The notes: a model not told the origin generated them from the sequence alone. A stretch of 64,000 nucleotides of DNA from Levilactobacillus zymae (GCF_032190635.1 NZ_JAVLAS010000001.1:1054001-1118000), one strand, 5' to 3'. Positions 25,806-34,448 are shown, counted from the stretch's first letter. Program-made: numbers and translations.

Positions 25806-27970
25806 TGTTGAGGACTCCGATCCATAGGGGATTTCGGCTGATTTTTCGGACTCAGCATCGGCCGGAACTGCCGGGGCGCGCCCACGGGTTGGTCCGTGTC
25901 CTGGGGGAGTTGCTTGGTCTTAGCTTCAGCCGCTTGCATAAACGCGGTTTGGGCGTCCAGGGGTTCCAGCCCCCGGCGGTCGACCCGAGTAAACTCACGG
26001 TCAGCCTGCAGCACCCGCGTTTTAACGTTATCATCCCACATGGTGTGGAAAATATCAAAGATGCGGTGGCGCAGGTCGGCGTGCAGGATCGGGAAGAGCA
26101 GCTCGACTCGGCGGTTCAGGTTCCGGGTCATCAGGTCGGCACTGGACAGGTAGACCTGTTCGTCGCCGCCGTTCGCAAACGCGTAGATCCGGCTGTGTTC
26201 CAAAAAGCGTCCCACGATGGAGTGGACTTCGATGTGGTCGCTGACGTCGGGGATGCCCACGTTAAGGCAGCAGATGCCCCGGACGATCAGTTGAATGTGC
26301 ACGCCGGCGTGGGAGGCCTCGTAGAGCTTGGCAATCATGGCCGAGTCGGACAGCGAGTTCATCTTCATCTTGATCCAGGCGGGTTGGCCCAGTCGCGCGT
26401 TGTTGATTTCCTCGTTAATCCGGCTGACCAGAAATTCGCGGATGCCGTCCGGCGACATGTGGAGTTGGTGGAAATACGGTGGTTCGGAGTAGCCCGACAA
26501 CATGTTGAAGATGTTGGAGGCGTCGATGCCCATGTCCGTGTTGGTGGTGAATAAGCCCATGTCGGTGTAGAAGTGGGCGGTCACGTCGTTGTAGTTCCCG
26601 GTTCCCATGTGCATGTAACGCCGGATGCCGTCTTCTTCTCGGCGGACAATCAGGGCCAATTTACAGTGGGTCTTCAGCCCAATCAGGCCGTAAATCACGT
26701 GGCACCCCATCTTTTCGAGCTGGCGAGCCCAGTGAACGTTGTTTTCCTCGTCGAACCGGGCCTTGACTTCGACCAGCACGGTGACTTGCTTACCGTTTTG
26801 CGCCGCGGTCCCTAACGATTTGATGATCGGGGAGTTGGCGGAAACCCGGTAGAGGGTCATCTTGATGGCCAGAACCTCGTCGTCGCTGGCGGCCTGCTTG
26901 ATCAGGTTGGTGACGGCGTCGAATGAATCGTAAGGGTGTTGGACGAAAACGTCGTGGTCGCGGATCGTGGCGAAGAGATCGTCGTCGGCCCCCATCCCCG
27001 GCGTTTGCGCCGCGGTGAACTTGGGGTAGCGTTGGTTATCCAGGCCGGTCATCTGCTTGGTCCACTTTCCGAGGAAGGTGAGATCGATGGGCCCAGCGAT
27101 GCTGTAAATGGCGTAGGCCGGAATCTTGATGGAACTGGCCAGGCGCTTTTGCAGGGCCGGGGAGATGCCGGACTCGACCTCTAGCCGCACGGCGCTTCCG
27201 TGTTCACGTTGCTTGAGTTGATGCTGGACTTCCTTCAAGAGGTCGGAGGTGTCTTCTTCGGCCACGTCCAAGTCCATGTCCCGAATGACCCGGTAATTGG
27301 CGGCCTCTTGGACCTTGTAACCTAAGAATAGGTCACCGATGAAGGTTTTGATGACGTCTTCCAATAAGATAAAATCGTTGGCCCCGCCGGGTAACCGGAC
27401 GGTCCGGGGGAAGATGTCGGGCACTTGGACGGTGGCAAAGCGTTTATCGTGCTTGTCGCCGGCCTTGTGCAAGCGCAGGGCGATGTTTAGCGTGTTGTTA
27501 CCGATAAACGGAAATGGTCGCGAGCTATCGACGGCCATGGGCGTCAGTGCGGGTGAGATTTCGTTGTTAAAGTAGTGCTCGATGAAGCGGCGTTGGTCGG
27601 CGGTCAGGTCCTGGGGCGTCTTGAGATGGACGTTCAAGTTGGCTAGTAGCGGCAAAAGCATCCGCGTGAGCGTGGAATATTGCTTGATGACCTGGTCGTG
27701 GGCCTTGGCGTTGACTGCGAGTAGTTGGTCTTCGGCGGTCATGCCCGAAGCGTCAGGCTTGGGATAGTTCACCGCGGCTAATTTGGCGAGCGAGGCCACC
27801 CGGACCATGAAGAACTCGTCGACGTTACTTTGGGTGATCCCCAAGAACCGCACCCGTTCCAGGAGGGGATTGGTTTTATCGCGGGCTTCGTCCAGCACCC
27901 GGGCGTTGAAGTCTAACCAGCTGAGTTCCCGGTTAGTGTAGTATTTAGTTTTATCGAACGTGGTTGTCAT
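25802..27970 (-). CDS. ppk: Polyphosphate kinase 1
   Basis: PPK1 reversibly polymerises the gamma-phosphate of ATP into inorganic polyphosphate at the membrane. The 722-residue protein begins YYTNRELSWLDFNARVLDEA (N domain). It has LVEVKARFDEENNVHWARQLE and the autophosphorylated histidine in GLKTHCKLALIVRRE (His435), followed by HMGTGNYNDVTAHFYTD. Its length is in the normal range; the last 40 residues are a Pro/Gln-rich tail. It overlaps both neighbouring ppx genes by 4 nt (ATGA junctions), showing a tightly coupled operon. Confidence 0.96.
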   Translation of the reverse strand: MTTTFDKTKYYTNRELSWLDFNARVLDEARDKTNPLLERVRFLGITQSNVDEFFMVRVASLAKLAAVNYPKPDASGMTAEDQLLAVNAKAHDQVIKQYSTLTRMLLPLLANLNVHLKTPQDLTADQRRFIEHYFNNEISPALTPMAVDSSRPFPFIGNNTLNIALRLHKAGDKHDKRFATVQVPDIFPRTVRLPGGANDFILLEDVIKTFIGDLFLGYKVQEAANYRVIRDMDLDVAEEDTSDLLKEVQHQLKQREHGSAVRLEVESGISPALQKRLASSIKIPAYAIYSIAGPIDLTFLGKWTKQMTGLDNQRYPKFTAAQTPGMGADDDLFATIRDHDVFVQHPYDSFDAVTNLIKQAASDDEVLAIKMTLYRVSANSPIIKSLGTAAQNGKQVTVLVEVKARFDEENNVHWARQLEKMGCHVIYGLIGLKTHCKLALIVRREEDGIRRYMHMGTGNYNDVTAHFYTDMGLFTTNTDMGIDASNIFNMLSGYSEPPYFHQLHMSPDGIREFLVSRINEEINNARLGQPAWIKMKMNSLSDSAMIAKLYEASHAGVHIQLIVRGICCLNVGIPDVSDHIEVHSIVGRFLEHSRIYAFANGGDEQVYLSSADLMTRNLNRRVELLFPILHADLRHRIFDIFHTMWDDNVKTRVLQADREFTRVDRRGLEPLDAQTAFMQAAEAKTKQLPQDTDQPVGAPRQFRPMLSPKNQPKSPMDRSPQQ

Positions 27971-29499
27971 TTGTGCACCCTCCTCTGTTTAAACACGGGT
28001 TGTAACCCGAAGACGTCCGTGAAGAATTCGGCCTTACGCGTGAAGGCCCAGCGGACTAACTCTAAGTCGTCGTCGCTAAAGGCCGTGATGATGACCTGAG
28101 TTGGCCGTACGGAAACGGAAATGCGCTCCACGGTCTGCTGGTGGGCGTCGTCGAGGGCGTCGGCCAGCCGGAGAATTGCGGCTAGTTTCGCAATCGCCAG
28201 GCGCTTAGACGACCCCAGTTGCCGGAAACGATCCAACTCACCACCGGGCGTCCGCGCGCTGTGGTAACGTGAAACGGCGGCGATAATCTGGGTTTCTTCG
28301 GCGGATAGGCCCAGGATTTCGGACTGTTGAAGCACGTAGTCCGAGTGGAGGTAGTGCTGGTGGGTGTCGATGAAGCCACCGCTATCGTGGACGATGGCCG
28401 CAATGTGTAGTAACAGGCGGTCACGGGCCTTCAAGTGGTGGAGCGGTTTCAGTTGATCGAACAGGTGTAACGCAAATTTTTCGACCAACGCCATGTGGTG
28501 GGGTTCGACGCGATACCGGTGGGCCACCGCGTAAGCTGCCCCGAGGATCTGCTTGTTAAAGTCTTGCTTGCGGTGGTACCCCTCGGCGATGGCCCGGTTG
28601 GTGGTTAACCCGTCTAAGACGTTGAGGTTGACTAGGTGGACCTGTTCGGCGTGGACCACAGCGAGTAGCTTTTGAATCAAACGGACTTCGGGCAAGACCA
28701 GCCCAATGGATTCCTCACTGATCTGGAGGTGCTCCATGAGGTACTGGTCCGAGGCCGCGGTGACCTCGTGGGCGAATTGCTGGAAGCGTTCGAGAGACAG
28801 GGTGCAGTTGTTCTGGCCGGCCGGAATGAAGAAGCCGTTTAACGGCGTGGCACCGATCAGAATGACCTGATTAGTGGCCTGCTGCAGCTCTTCCGGGATG
28901 AACCGGTAGAAGTCGTCAACCTTACTATTGATGTAGTCGTCCAGGACGGCCACGGGATTAGGCGCGGTGGTCCGGAGGTTTTGTAAGACTTCCTTGGCTC
29001 GCGTCGGCCCCAGCTTCATGTTCGGTGATGCCTTTAACTCGTGGTGATCGAAAAACGAGAAGGTGGTGCTCCCGGAGTTCAACCCAATGATGGCCGCGTG
29101 CTTAGCGGTCAGCTTCTGGTAGTCGGCGAAGTGGATGGCAATCGCTTCGTTACGCACGAAGGATTCTTCACTTAACGATAACCAGTGCAGCCGTAAGCCC
29201 GTGCGGACGTACAATTGGTCGCGAATGAAATCGGCGTTAGCGGCACTGGACAATGCTTGGGAACCCCAGGCTTTGTAGTGGGTCACTCCGTAATCTTTGA
29301 TAATTTGGAGAAAACCGCGTAGCGCCTCGGCGGCGTCGACGACGGTTTGCAAGTCGATATCGACATGGTTGTAAATATTTTCCCCAATGGCGACGGTCGA
29401 TCGAACGTGTTCGGCTTGTTGAACGGTTTTAAGATTGACAATTGATAGTTCCATGCTAGTCACGTTGACCAGGATGGCGCCAAAATAATTATCAGCCAT
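27967..29499 (-). CDS. Ppx/GppA-family phosphatase with HD-type C-terminal domain
   Basis: A 510-residue long-form exopolyphosphatase. The N-terminal ASKHA part is recognisable (AIIGLNSGSTTFSFFDHHEL, VILIGATPLNGFF) although the first phosphate loop (GAILVNVTSMELSI) is divergent. The C-terminal part (about residues 320-500) carries an HD-like helical domain with HIAAIVHDSGGFIDTHQHYLHSDYV. It is the first gene of the polyphosphate operon, upstream of ppk. Two Ppx-like proteins of different architecture flanking one kinase suggests division of labour, perhaps polyphosphate versus pppGpp, but that is inference. Confidence 0.87.
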   Translation of the reverse strand: MADNYFGAILVNVTSMELSIVNLKTVQQAEHVRSTVAIGENIYNHVDIDLQTVVDAAEALRGFLQIIKDYGVTHYKAWGSQALSSAANADFIRDQLYVRTGLRLHWLSLSEESFVRNEAIAIHFADYQKLTAKHAAIIGLNSGSTTFSFFDHHELKASPNMKLGPTRAKEVLQNLRTTAPNPVAVLDDYINSKVDDFYRFIPEELQQATNQVILIGATPLNGFFIPAGQNNCTLSLERFQQFAHEVTAASDQYLMEHLQISEESIGLVLPEVRLIQKLLAVVHAEQVHLVNLNVLDGLTTNRAIAEGYHRKQDFNKQILGAAYAVAHRYRVEPHHMALVEKFALHLFDQLKPLHHLKARDRLLLHIAAIVHDSGGFIDTHQHYLHSDYVLQQSEILGLSAEETQIIAAVSRYHSARTPGGELDRFRQLGSSKRLAIAKLAAILRLADALDDAHQQTVERISVSVRPTQVIITAFSDDDLELVRWAFTRKAEFFTDVFGLQPVFKQRRVHK

Positions 29500-29539
29500 A
29501 TGCTCATCTACTTTCTTGATAAATTTAAGGTGGTGTGTG

Positions 29540-29607
29540 GGCTGTCCTTGCTGGGAGGTTCGTCGGCAGCGACGGACGGTATCTCCCAGCTTTCCCCTCA
29601 GACAGCC
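29540..29607 (-). other. Large nested hairpin upstream of the polyphosphate operon
   Basis: Outer arms GGCTGTC (29540-29546) and GACAGCC (29601-29607) enclose GCTGGGAG (29550-29557) with CTCCCAGC (29583-29590). An inner CGTCG/CGACG pair lies within. It sits between licD and the first ppx gene. There is no T-run on either strand, so it is more likely a leader structure or processed hairpin than a simple terminator. Confidence 0.5.
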
Positions 29608-29621
29608 ACGGGAGAAACAAA

Positions 29622-30443
29622 CTAGTCCGTGAAGACCTGATTATCCATAATTAGGCGATCGAGGTGCTTTTCGGTCCGCTGGGTCTTCGGTGGTAAGGCG
29701 TGGTAGTCGCCGTACATCGTGGTTAAGATGGTGGCGTAGTCTGCGGGAACCTGAACGGTCAGGTTTTCAAAGGGCACGGTCGTGAGTTGGCTGACCTGGT
29801 CCACGGTGAAAACCTCTTTATCATAGGCGTACTGGGAAGCTAGGTTTTTTACGTGCGGCAGGTCGGTTCTGGCTTGATACTGCGTCATGACCGTGTCGCG
29901 CGCCGCCTTGAGCGCCTGGACGTCGGCCAGTTGGTCGGCCCCCAGGGGACTCTGAAGTTTCATCAGCGAATTACTAACTAAATGATACCGCAGTTGGAGC
30001 AAGATCCGGGTATTGTACCACTGGAACTTCGCCAACTGCTCGCGTTGCTGGGCGGGTTCTTCCGGAATCCGGTCGAGCGGGAAAATATCGATGAACACGC
30101 CTTTACGGGCGTTATTCACGTTATTTTTCCCTTCAATATAAGTATTGCGATCGAGTAACTTGGCGTAACTTAACGCGTAGTTCGGATCACTAGTGGGAGT
30201 TTGCAGGAAATAGTGGGAATCGGCCAGTCGCTTGGGAGCGGCGGCCAGAAATCGGTCGTAGTCGGCCCGCAATAACCCCACGTCCACGTCATCGTCCCAG
30301 GGGATGAATCCCTGGTGGCGAATGGCGCCTAATAACGATCCTCCCAGTAACAGGTAGGGAAGGTTGAGTTCCGTACACAACTGCGTGAATTGGGCGAGGT
30401 TGCCCAGTTCAACGCGGTGAATGCGATCAATTAAATCTGACAT
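29622..30443 (-). CDS. LicD-family phosphotransferase
   Basis: A nucleotidyltransferase-fold enzyme of the LicD family, which attaches phosphocholine or other phospho-substituents to surface glycans and teichoic acids. The diagnostic segment LLLGGSLLGAIRHQGFIPWDDDVDVGLLRADYDRF contains the WDDDVD metal site. FIDIFPLDRIPE is also typical. The start is placed at ATG 30443 (273 residues), with AGAAAGGA upstream. A longer frame opening with TTG at 30470 would span that ribosome-binding site. The acceptor is unknown; the window shows no choline genes nearby. Confidence 0.9.
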   Translation of the reverse strand: MSDLIDRIHRVELGNLAQFTQLCTELNLPYLLLGGSLLGAIRHQGFIPWDDDVDVGLLRADYDRFLAAAPKRLADSHYFLQTPTSDPNYALSYAKLLDRNTYIEGKNNVNNARKGVFIDIFPLDRIPEEPAQQREQLAKFQWYNTRILLQLRYHLVSNSLMKLQSPLGADQLADVQALKAARDTVMTQYQARTDLPHVKNLASQYAYDKEVFTVDQVSQLTTVPFENLTVQVPADYATILTTMYGDYHALPPKTQRTEKHLDRLIMDNQVFTD

Positions 30444-30673
30444 ATAAAAATCCTTTCTGTCCCCCGGCAACCGGGGCGCGTTCTGCTGCCCGGTTGTGAG
30501 CGGGGGTGGTAAAATAAGTGAAGTGACGGCCTCCTTTCTGAGCCCTAAAACATTTCTCTATTCTACCATAACTTAGTTCAGGCTATTGTCGGTCGGTCAC
30601 GAAAAAAACTGGTATTTGCGGAATGTAAATGCTAAGATAAAAATCGTATTTTGAGAATTGTAGGTGGGGATTC

Positions 30674-31126
30674 ATGGCTGAACAAGAACAACCCTTATTG
30701 GACGCCTTCATCGACGTATACATGAGTTCGTTAAAGTATCTGGATGAGTTTATTTCGGAGCCAGCCAAGGCGTTTCATTTGTCGTTTGAACAGTATCTGA
30801 TTTTGCGTGAAATCACCCGGCACCAAAACGTGACGTTAATGGACATTGCCAGTCAACGGCAGGTGACCCGCAGTGCCATTTCGCGCCAGATTCGGGTCTT
30901 GTTGCGGCAGGGTTATCTCCGACAACAACCCGACGAAAACGATCGGCGCCGGTTGTATCTGCTGGCCACCCCGGCCGGCGAACAAGCCGAACGGTTAATT
31001 CGGCAACGGATCGACCAACGGTTTCAGGGCTGGTTAGACATGTACGGTGAAGACCGGGCTCAGGAGATCCTGAGCTTTATTCGGGATTTCAGCCAGGTGA
31101 CCCGCCTGAAAAATCGAGATCATTAA
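30674..31126 (+). CDS. MarR-family transcriptional regulator
   Basis: A 150-residue winged-helix regulator. The DNA-binding region is YLILREITRHQNVTLMDIASQRQVTRSAISRQIRVLLRQGYLRQQPDENDRRRLYLLATPAGE, including the conserved wing D-x-R-R. Flanking helices give the usual MarR dimer. The regulated gene is not certain. It is followed 28 bp later by a 57-residue frame in the same direction, probably co-transcribed, and a terminator closes the unit. Confidence 0.93.
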   Translation: MAEQEQPLLDAFIDVYMSSLKYLDEFISEPAKAFHLSFEQYLILREITRHQNVTLMDIASQRQVTRSAISRQIRVLLRQGYLRQQPDENDRRRLYLLATPAGEQAERLIRQRIDQRFQGWLDMYGEDRAQEILSFIRDFSQVTRLKNRDH

Positions 31127-31154
31127 CCCTGGGTAAAAAAGGAGATTGAAGTCA

Positions 31155-31328
31155 ATGAGCAAAAAGCGCATGAGTGATGCAGAGGCCAAGCGCTGGCGCA
31201 AGATTGTCTTCATGGATGACGATCACGAGGACAAGCGTCCCGGACGCCACCCCAAGTCGTACGTATACGGGGAAGCACAATCCAAAAATTGGTGGCAGCG
31301 GCTGAAAGGGCGCTTGTCACACCGTTAA
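31155..31328 (+). CDS. Small basic hypothetical protein, 57 residues
   Basis: The frame starts MSKKRMSDAEAKRW and ends KNWWQRLKGRLSHR. It is charged and basic, contains a DDDHEDK acidic patch, and has no clear membrane segment. AAAGGAG at 31137-31143 places the start at ATG 31155 rather than the TTG at 31146. It lies in an operon with the MarR gene. I do not recognise the family. Confidence 0.65.
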   Translation: MSKKRMSDAEAKRWRKIVFMDDDHEDKRPGRHPKSYVYGEAQSKNWWQRLKGRLSHR

Positions 31329-31330
31329 TC

Positions 31331-31376
31331 AAAATGGACACACTCAGCTGAGTAAGCTGGGAGTGTCCATTTTTGG
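31331..31376. terminator. Bidirectional terminator after the MarR unit
   Basis: AAAATGGACACACTCAGCT pairs with AGCTGGGAGTGTCCATTTTT, between convergent genes. Confidence 0.88.
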
Positions 31377-31397
31377 ATAGTCGGCAACGCGACAGAC

Positions 31398-31856
31398 TTA
31401 TTTCGACTTGACGGTGACCGGGGCGACCTCGCTGAATTGATCGACGAGTTCCACGGTCACGTTGGGACTGCCTCCCAGCAGCTTGGCAACGGGACAGCGG
31501 CGCTCGGCCAGGTCGGCCATCGCCTCCGCGGTTGGCCGGTCCACCCCGGGAATCCGGATCTGAGCGGTGACATAGAATTGAAAGCCGCGGGTATCGCGGG
31601 CGTACTCCACGATGGTTTGCACCTGCGAGGTGTGCGGCAGGTGGCGGAGTTTCTCGATGGCTTCCAGAGTGGCGTTCAGACAGGTGCTCAACGCTAAACC
31701 TAAGAACTGTTCGGGATTGACACCGGGGGCAGCGGTCATGGGAGAGCTGGTCACAACGTCCAGCCCCCCGGGAACGTAGGAATGACTATTCAAGCCGTCC
31801 TGGTTAATGGCGACGGTCCGGTATAAAGGTGGGAATTTCTCACGGTCAATGGACAT
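31398..31856 (-). CDS. OsmC/Ohr-family peroxiredoxin-like protein
   Basis: A 152-residue OsmC-superfamily protein. Two redox cysteines are visible, in ALSTCLNATLEA and ERRCPVAKLL, the arrangement used to reduce organic hydroperoxides with dithiol donors. The NPEQFLGLALSTC motif is typical. It is transcribed alone on the minus strand. TTGTGT-17-TAGGCT between about 31915 and 31887 is a possible weak promoter. Confidence 0.9.
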   Translation of the reverse strand: MSIDREKFPPLYRTVAINQDGLNSHSYVPGGLDVVTSSPMTAAPGVNPEQFLGLALSTCLNATLEAIEKLRHLPHTSQVQTIVEYARDTRGFQFYVTAQIRIPGVDRPTAEAMADLAERRCPVAKLLGGSPNVTVELVDQFSEVAPVTVKSK

Positions 31857-32225
31857 GGCTGGTAACCCCTTTCTTGACTTACTTTTAGCCTACGCTGGTT
31901 GGCTCGAAAACACAATTGATTAACATCAAAATTGATAGGGCTTTCAAGAAACTGAACCACTAATGGTTCAGCGAAACAACTAATTCCAGTTATCGGCTGG
32001 TAAGCCGCGAAGCAACCGCTTGCGCACCTTAGCTATACCAATTTGACTAAAAGGTTGTTAATTAGACCGACAAACCTTCGAAATATGAGAAATTATCCCC
32101 GGGACAGCAAGCCGTGTAAAAGTTTTGTAATATTTTAATTTAGGGGTAGACCGCTTAAGAAAATGTGCTTATAATATACGGTGACAGGAATTAGAACACT
32201 GGCGCAAGCATTTGGGGGGAGCCAT
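31857..32225. other. Gene-free stretch with hairpin and promoter-like element
   Basis: No coding region is visible. CTGAACCA/TGGTTCAG (31952-31971) forms an 8-bp hairpin. TATAAT at 32170-32175 probably serves the following small gene. Nothing else is recognised. Confidence 0.5.
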
Positions 32226-32408
32226 ATGTTAGATAATCAGCTGTCAGAAGAAAAACGCGAATTTCAGATGCTCACGTGGCGGGCACAAAAGCACGGCGCG
32301 CAGGTTGTGACCGAGGATCGTATGCGGCGATTCACGGCCACCATCGCTGAGCAGGAGGCCATCGTGTTGGCGGCGCAATCCCGTCGTACGGTTGTCCCGA
32401 TTGGCTAA
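32226..32408 (+). CDS. Small hypothetical protein, 60 residues
   Basis: The start ATG at 32226 is preceded by GGGGGGAG, a strong ribosome-binding site, and by TATAAT at 32170-32175. The protein (MLDNQLSEEKREFQML ... VLAAQSRRTVVPIG) is soluble, helical-looking and of mixed charge. I do not recognise the family. A 38-residue membrane peptide gene begins 42 bp after its stop, and a terminator follows, suggesting a two-gene unit. Confidence 0.6.
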   Translation: MLDNQLSEEKREFQMLTWRAQKHGAQVVTEDRMRRFTATIAEQEAIVLAAQSRRTVVPIG

Positions 32409-32450
32409 ACGGTAAGTTCGGTGCAGAGTCCCGGTAAAGGGGGCGTCGAC

Positions 32451-32567
32451 ATGAAACATCCAGGAATGTATTATGTTTATTACACCTGTGGCTGGCTGTT
32501 TATCGCAATCATGCTGGTCGCAATTTATCACTTAGGAATGGTTTGGATCTCCGTCAGTCATATGTAG
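32451..32567 (+). CDS. Small membrane peptide, 38 residues
   Basis: ATG 32451 to TAG 32567. AAAGGGGGC is 8-12 nt upstream. The peptide begins MKHPGMYYVYYTCGWLF and has one hydrophobic helix (about residues 13-33) with almost no charged residues. No family is recognised. It could be a small regulatory membrane peptide partnered with the preceding 60-residue protein. Confidence 0.5.
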   Translation: MKHPGMYYVYYTCGWLFIAIMLVAIYHLGMVWISVSHM

Positions 32568-32582
32568 TCGATAAGCGTTAGG

Positions 32583-32609
32583 GCGTTCTCGTGCGAGGGC
32601 GTCTTTTTT
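32583..32609 (+). terminator. Terminator of the small-ORF pair
   Basis: CGTTCTCG (32584-32591) pairs, with G-T pairs, with CGAGGGCG (32594-32601), then seven T residues. Confidence 0.8.
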
Positions 32610-32763
32610 TGGCTAATGAATTGGTGGGGGAATGGTATGAGAGGTAGAAAAACGAGATTGGGACAAAAGGCGGTTAGCTGGTGAGCATGAACGACGGTTC
32701 GTAAGACGGATAATCCCGAACCTGGATTAGCTGACGATTCAAGGGGTTAAGCGGAACCAGCTG

Positions 32764-32799
32764 CCTTTTGGCGCACGTTTCGACACCAAATATTCGGAG
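32764..32799 (+). repeat. Terminator-associated dispersed repeat, copy B
   Basis: The block CCTTTTGGCGCACGTTTC...CACCAAATATTCGGAG recurs 134 bp later and, inverted, at 2628-2657. A hairpin-like GAGACTTTTGCCCCAGACTCG segment follows it. Confidence 0.75.
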
Positions 32800-32897
32800 C
32801 CGAAAAAGAGCCCGAGACTTTTGCCCCAGACTCGTCTTATGCGATATAGTTGATGCGTGATGACTTAACGTTGGCTTTCGCCAAGCCTGATTTGTCG

Positions 32898-32933
32898 CCC
32901 TTTGGCGCACGTTTCACTACTAAATATTCGGAG
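32898..32933 (+). repeat. Terminator-associated dispersed repeat, copy C
   Basis: CCCTTTGGCGCACGTTTC...ACTAAATATTCGGAG differs from copy B at only a few positions and is again followed by a GAGTCTGAGACTTTT hairpin. The 32610-33271 stretch contains no gene I can support; these repeats are its main content. Confidence 0.75.
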
Positions 32934-32940
32934 ACACCAA

Positions 32941-32973
32941 CGAGTCTGAGACTTTTACCTCAGACTCGTTTTT
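32941..32973. terminator. Terminator-like hairpin next to repeat copy C
   Basis: CGAGTCTGAG (32941-32950) and CTCAGACTCG (32959-32968) form a perfect 10-bp stem, followed by a T-run. Confidence 0.82.
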
Positions 32974-33271
32974 GCATCTAACCATTTTGTGTGTCACCGG
33001 CAACAGGGCTACCGCTACCGATCAGCTTAAGCGGGACTTAAGCTGGTGCGTGTAAGCTAGTGAGCAAGGTTTCTCAAACCACAAAAAAGCTAGTTACGCA
33101 CGAACGCAACCAGCAGAATAGAAGTATGTGTACGGTTTAATGGTGTTAATAATGGCTAAAGGTCAATTAACTCCTCCAATAATCGTAAAACCGTGGCAGG
33201 CTCTCACCTGAATATGTGACTATATTATAACGTGAGAATCGGTGTCTGTAAACCACTTTTTAAAGAAATTC

Positions 33272-33643
33272 TTAAAGCCACCACCCCAAGACTAACAATA
33301 GGGTGACCAATGCTGGAAACCCTTGCAACCAGAAGATGGTGCGCTTGACAGTGAGACTACCGAAGAGGGCGACGACCACGATGTAGAGCAATAATAGCGC
33401 CGTGGTTAGGTGCTGTGCGGTTCCCGTGAGCAACCATTGGCTGGCTAAGATCACCGCGCCCAACATGCCGTTATAAATTCCCTGATTGGCCAGGGCCGTT
33501 TGGGCGGGCTTTTGGGTCACGAAGCTTAACGGCATCCCAAAGGCTTGGGATTGCTGGGTGGGCGACCCCCAAATTTCCAGGGCCATGATGCCCAAATGTT
33601 CAACAGCGACTAAAATGATGAGACTGGTAATTAAAATTGTCAT
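33272..33643 (-). CDS. DUF1304 membrane protein
   Basis: A 123-residue protein with four hydrophobic helices. Conserved DUF1304 features are VAVEHLGIMALEIWG at the N-terminus and NQGIYNGMLGAVI in the middle. Function is unknown; members are small integral membrane proteins. The start at 33643 gives a normal-length protein. It is transcribed alone, toward the repeat-containing gap. Confidence 0.9.
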   Translation of the reverse strand: MTILITSLIILVAVEHLGIMALEIWGSPTQQSQAFGMPLSFVTQKPAQTALANQGIYNGMLGAVILASQWLLTGTAQHLTTALLLLYIVVVALFGSLTVKRTIFWLQGFPALVTLLLVLGWWL

Positions 33644-33855
33644 CTAAATTACTTCTTTCTGACCGCAACCTCGTGATAAAATAGTTTATATCATGAGTCG
33701 TCTTGATTAATTTATTTTTAGCAACTTTAAGCTAGTTTTTAGCTTGGCGTGTAGAATATTTAATTGAGGATATTTTTAACGGGGGAGCTCGAGTAATCAT
33801 CGGGGTGGATCGCAGTAGATCAAGCTTTCTGAAAATAAGAATGGAGGAATTACTG

Positions 33856-34350
33856 ATGAGACTCCTAGACTTGAGTGGACAACAATTCGGCAGACTAACG
33901 GTTATTCGCCGGGACGGCACTGCCAAGAACGGTAATGCAACGTGGTTATGTAAGTGTAGCTGCGGGCAACTGGTGACGGTCGATAGTTACCGGTTACGCC
34001 ACGGGATTACGGTCAGCTGCGGCTGCTATCGGCGAGATATCAGCAAGGCCCGGCTAACCCAGGATCCCCGGACCCGCAAGCAAATTGGTAACGCGACGAA
34101 CCTACCCCTGGTTAACGGGTCTAACGTCGCCGCGTTGACCAAGCTGAGCTCGCGGAACATTTCCGGCGTGATCGGCGTGAGTTTTGATAAGCGGTCCGGT
34201 AAGTGGGCGGCACGCCTATTTTACCACGGTCACTACGTGTTAAACCAAACCTTTAGCGATTTTTACGACGCCGTTGCGGCCCGTAAAGCCGCCGAACAGA
34301 AATTAGCCCAACATAATGACATCGATTTAAAGGTGCCGGCGGAGGGCTAA
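33856..34350 (+). CDS. Phage-like zinc-ribbon/AP2-type DNA-binding protein
   Basis: A 164-residue protein. The N-terminal module is LLDLSGQQFGRLTVIRR followed by WLCKCSCG and SCGCY, a four-cysteine zinc-binding pattern common at the start of phage AP2/HNH-type proteins. The C-terminal part (GVIGVSFDKRSGKWAARLFYHGHYVLNQTFSDFYDAVAARKAAEQ) has the three-strand AP2 DNA-binding pattern. Start at ATG 33856, with GGAGGA at 33843-33848. No nuclease motif is obvious. It looks like a domesticated phage or homing-element gene with no phage neighbours. Confidence 0.75.
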   Translation: MRLLDLSGQQFGRLTVIRRDGTAKNGNATWLCKCSCGQLVTVDSYRLRHGITVSCGCYRRDISKARLTQDPRTRKQIGNATNLPLVNGSNVAALTKLSSRNISGVIGVSFDKRSGKWAARLFYHGHYVLNQTFSDFYDAVAARKAAEQKLAQHNDIDLKVPAEG

Positions 34351-34380
34351 GCACCAGCTAAATGAATAGAAGCCAGGCGA

Positions 34381-34410
34381 GCCGTTCTCTTATGGAGAGC
34401 GGCTTTTTTG
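34381..34410 (+). terminator. Terminator after the AP2-type gene
   Basis: GCCGTTCTC (34381-34389) pairs with GAGAGCGGC (34395-34403), followed by TTTTTTG. Confidence 0.85.
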
Positions 34411-34448
34411 GTGGTGCCGGGCAACTCTTAGCGAACTTTAATTGGCCT

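Noticed and set aside
25805..26554. Long 249-codon open frame on the plus strand
   Set aside because: It lies wholly antisense to ppk, whose protein motifs are unambiguous; open antisense frames are common in GC-rich coding DNA.
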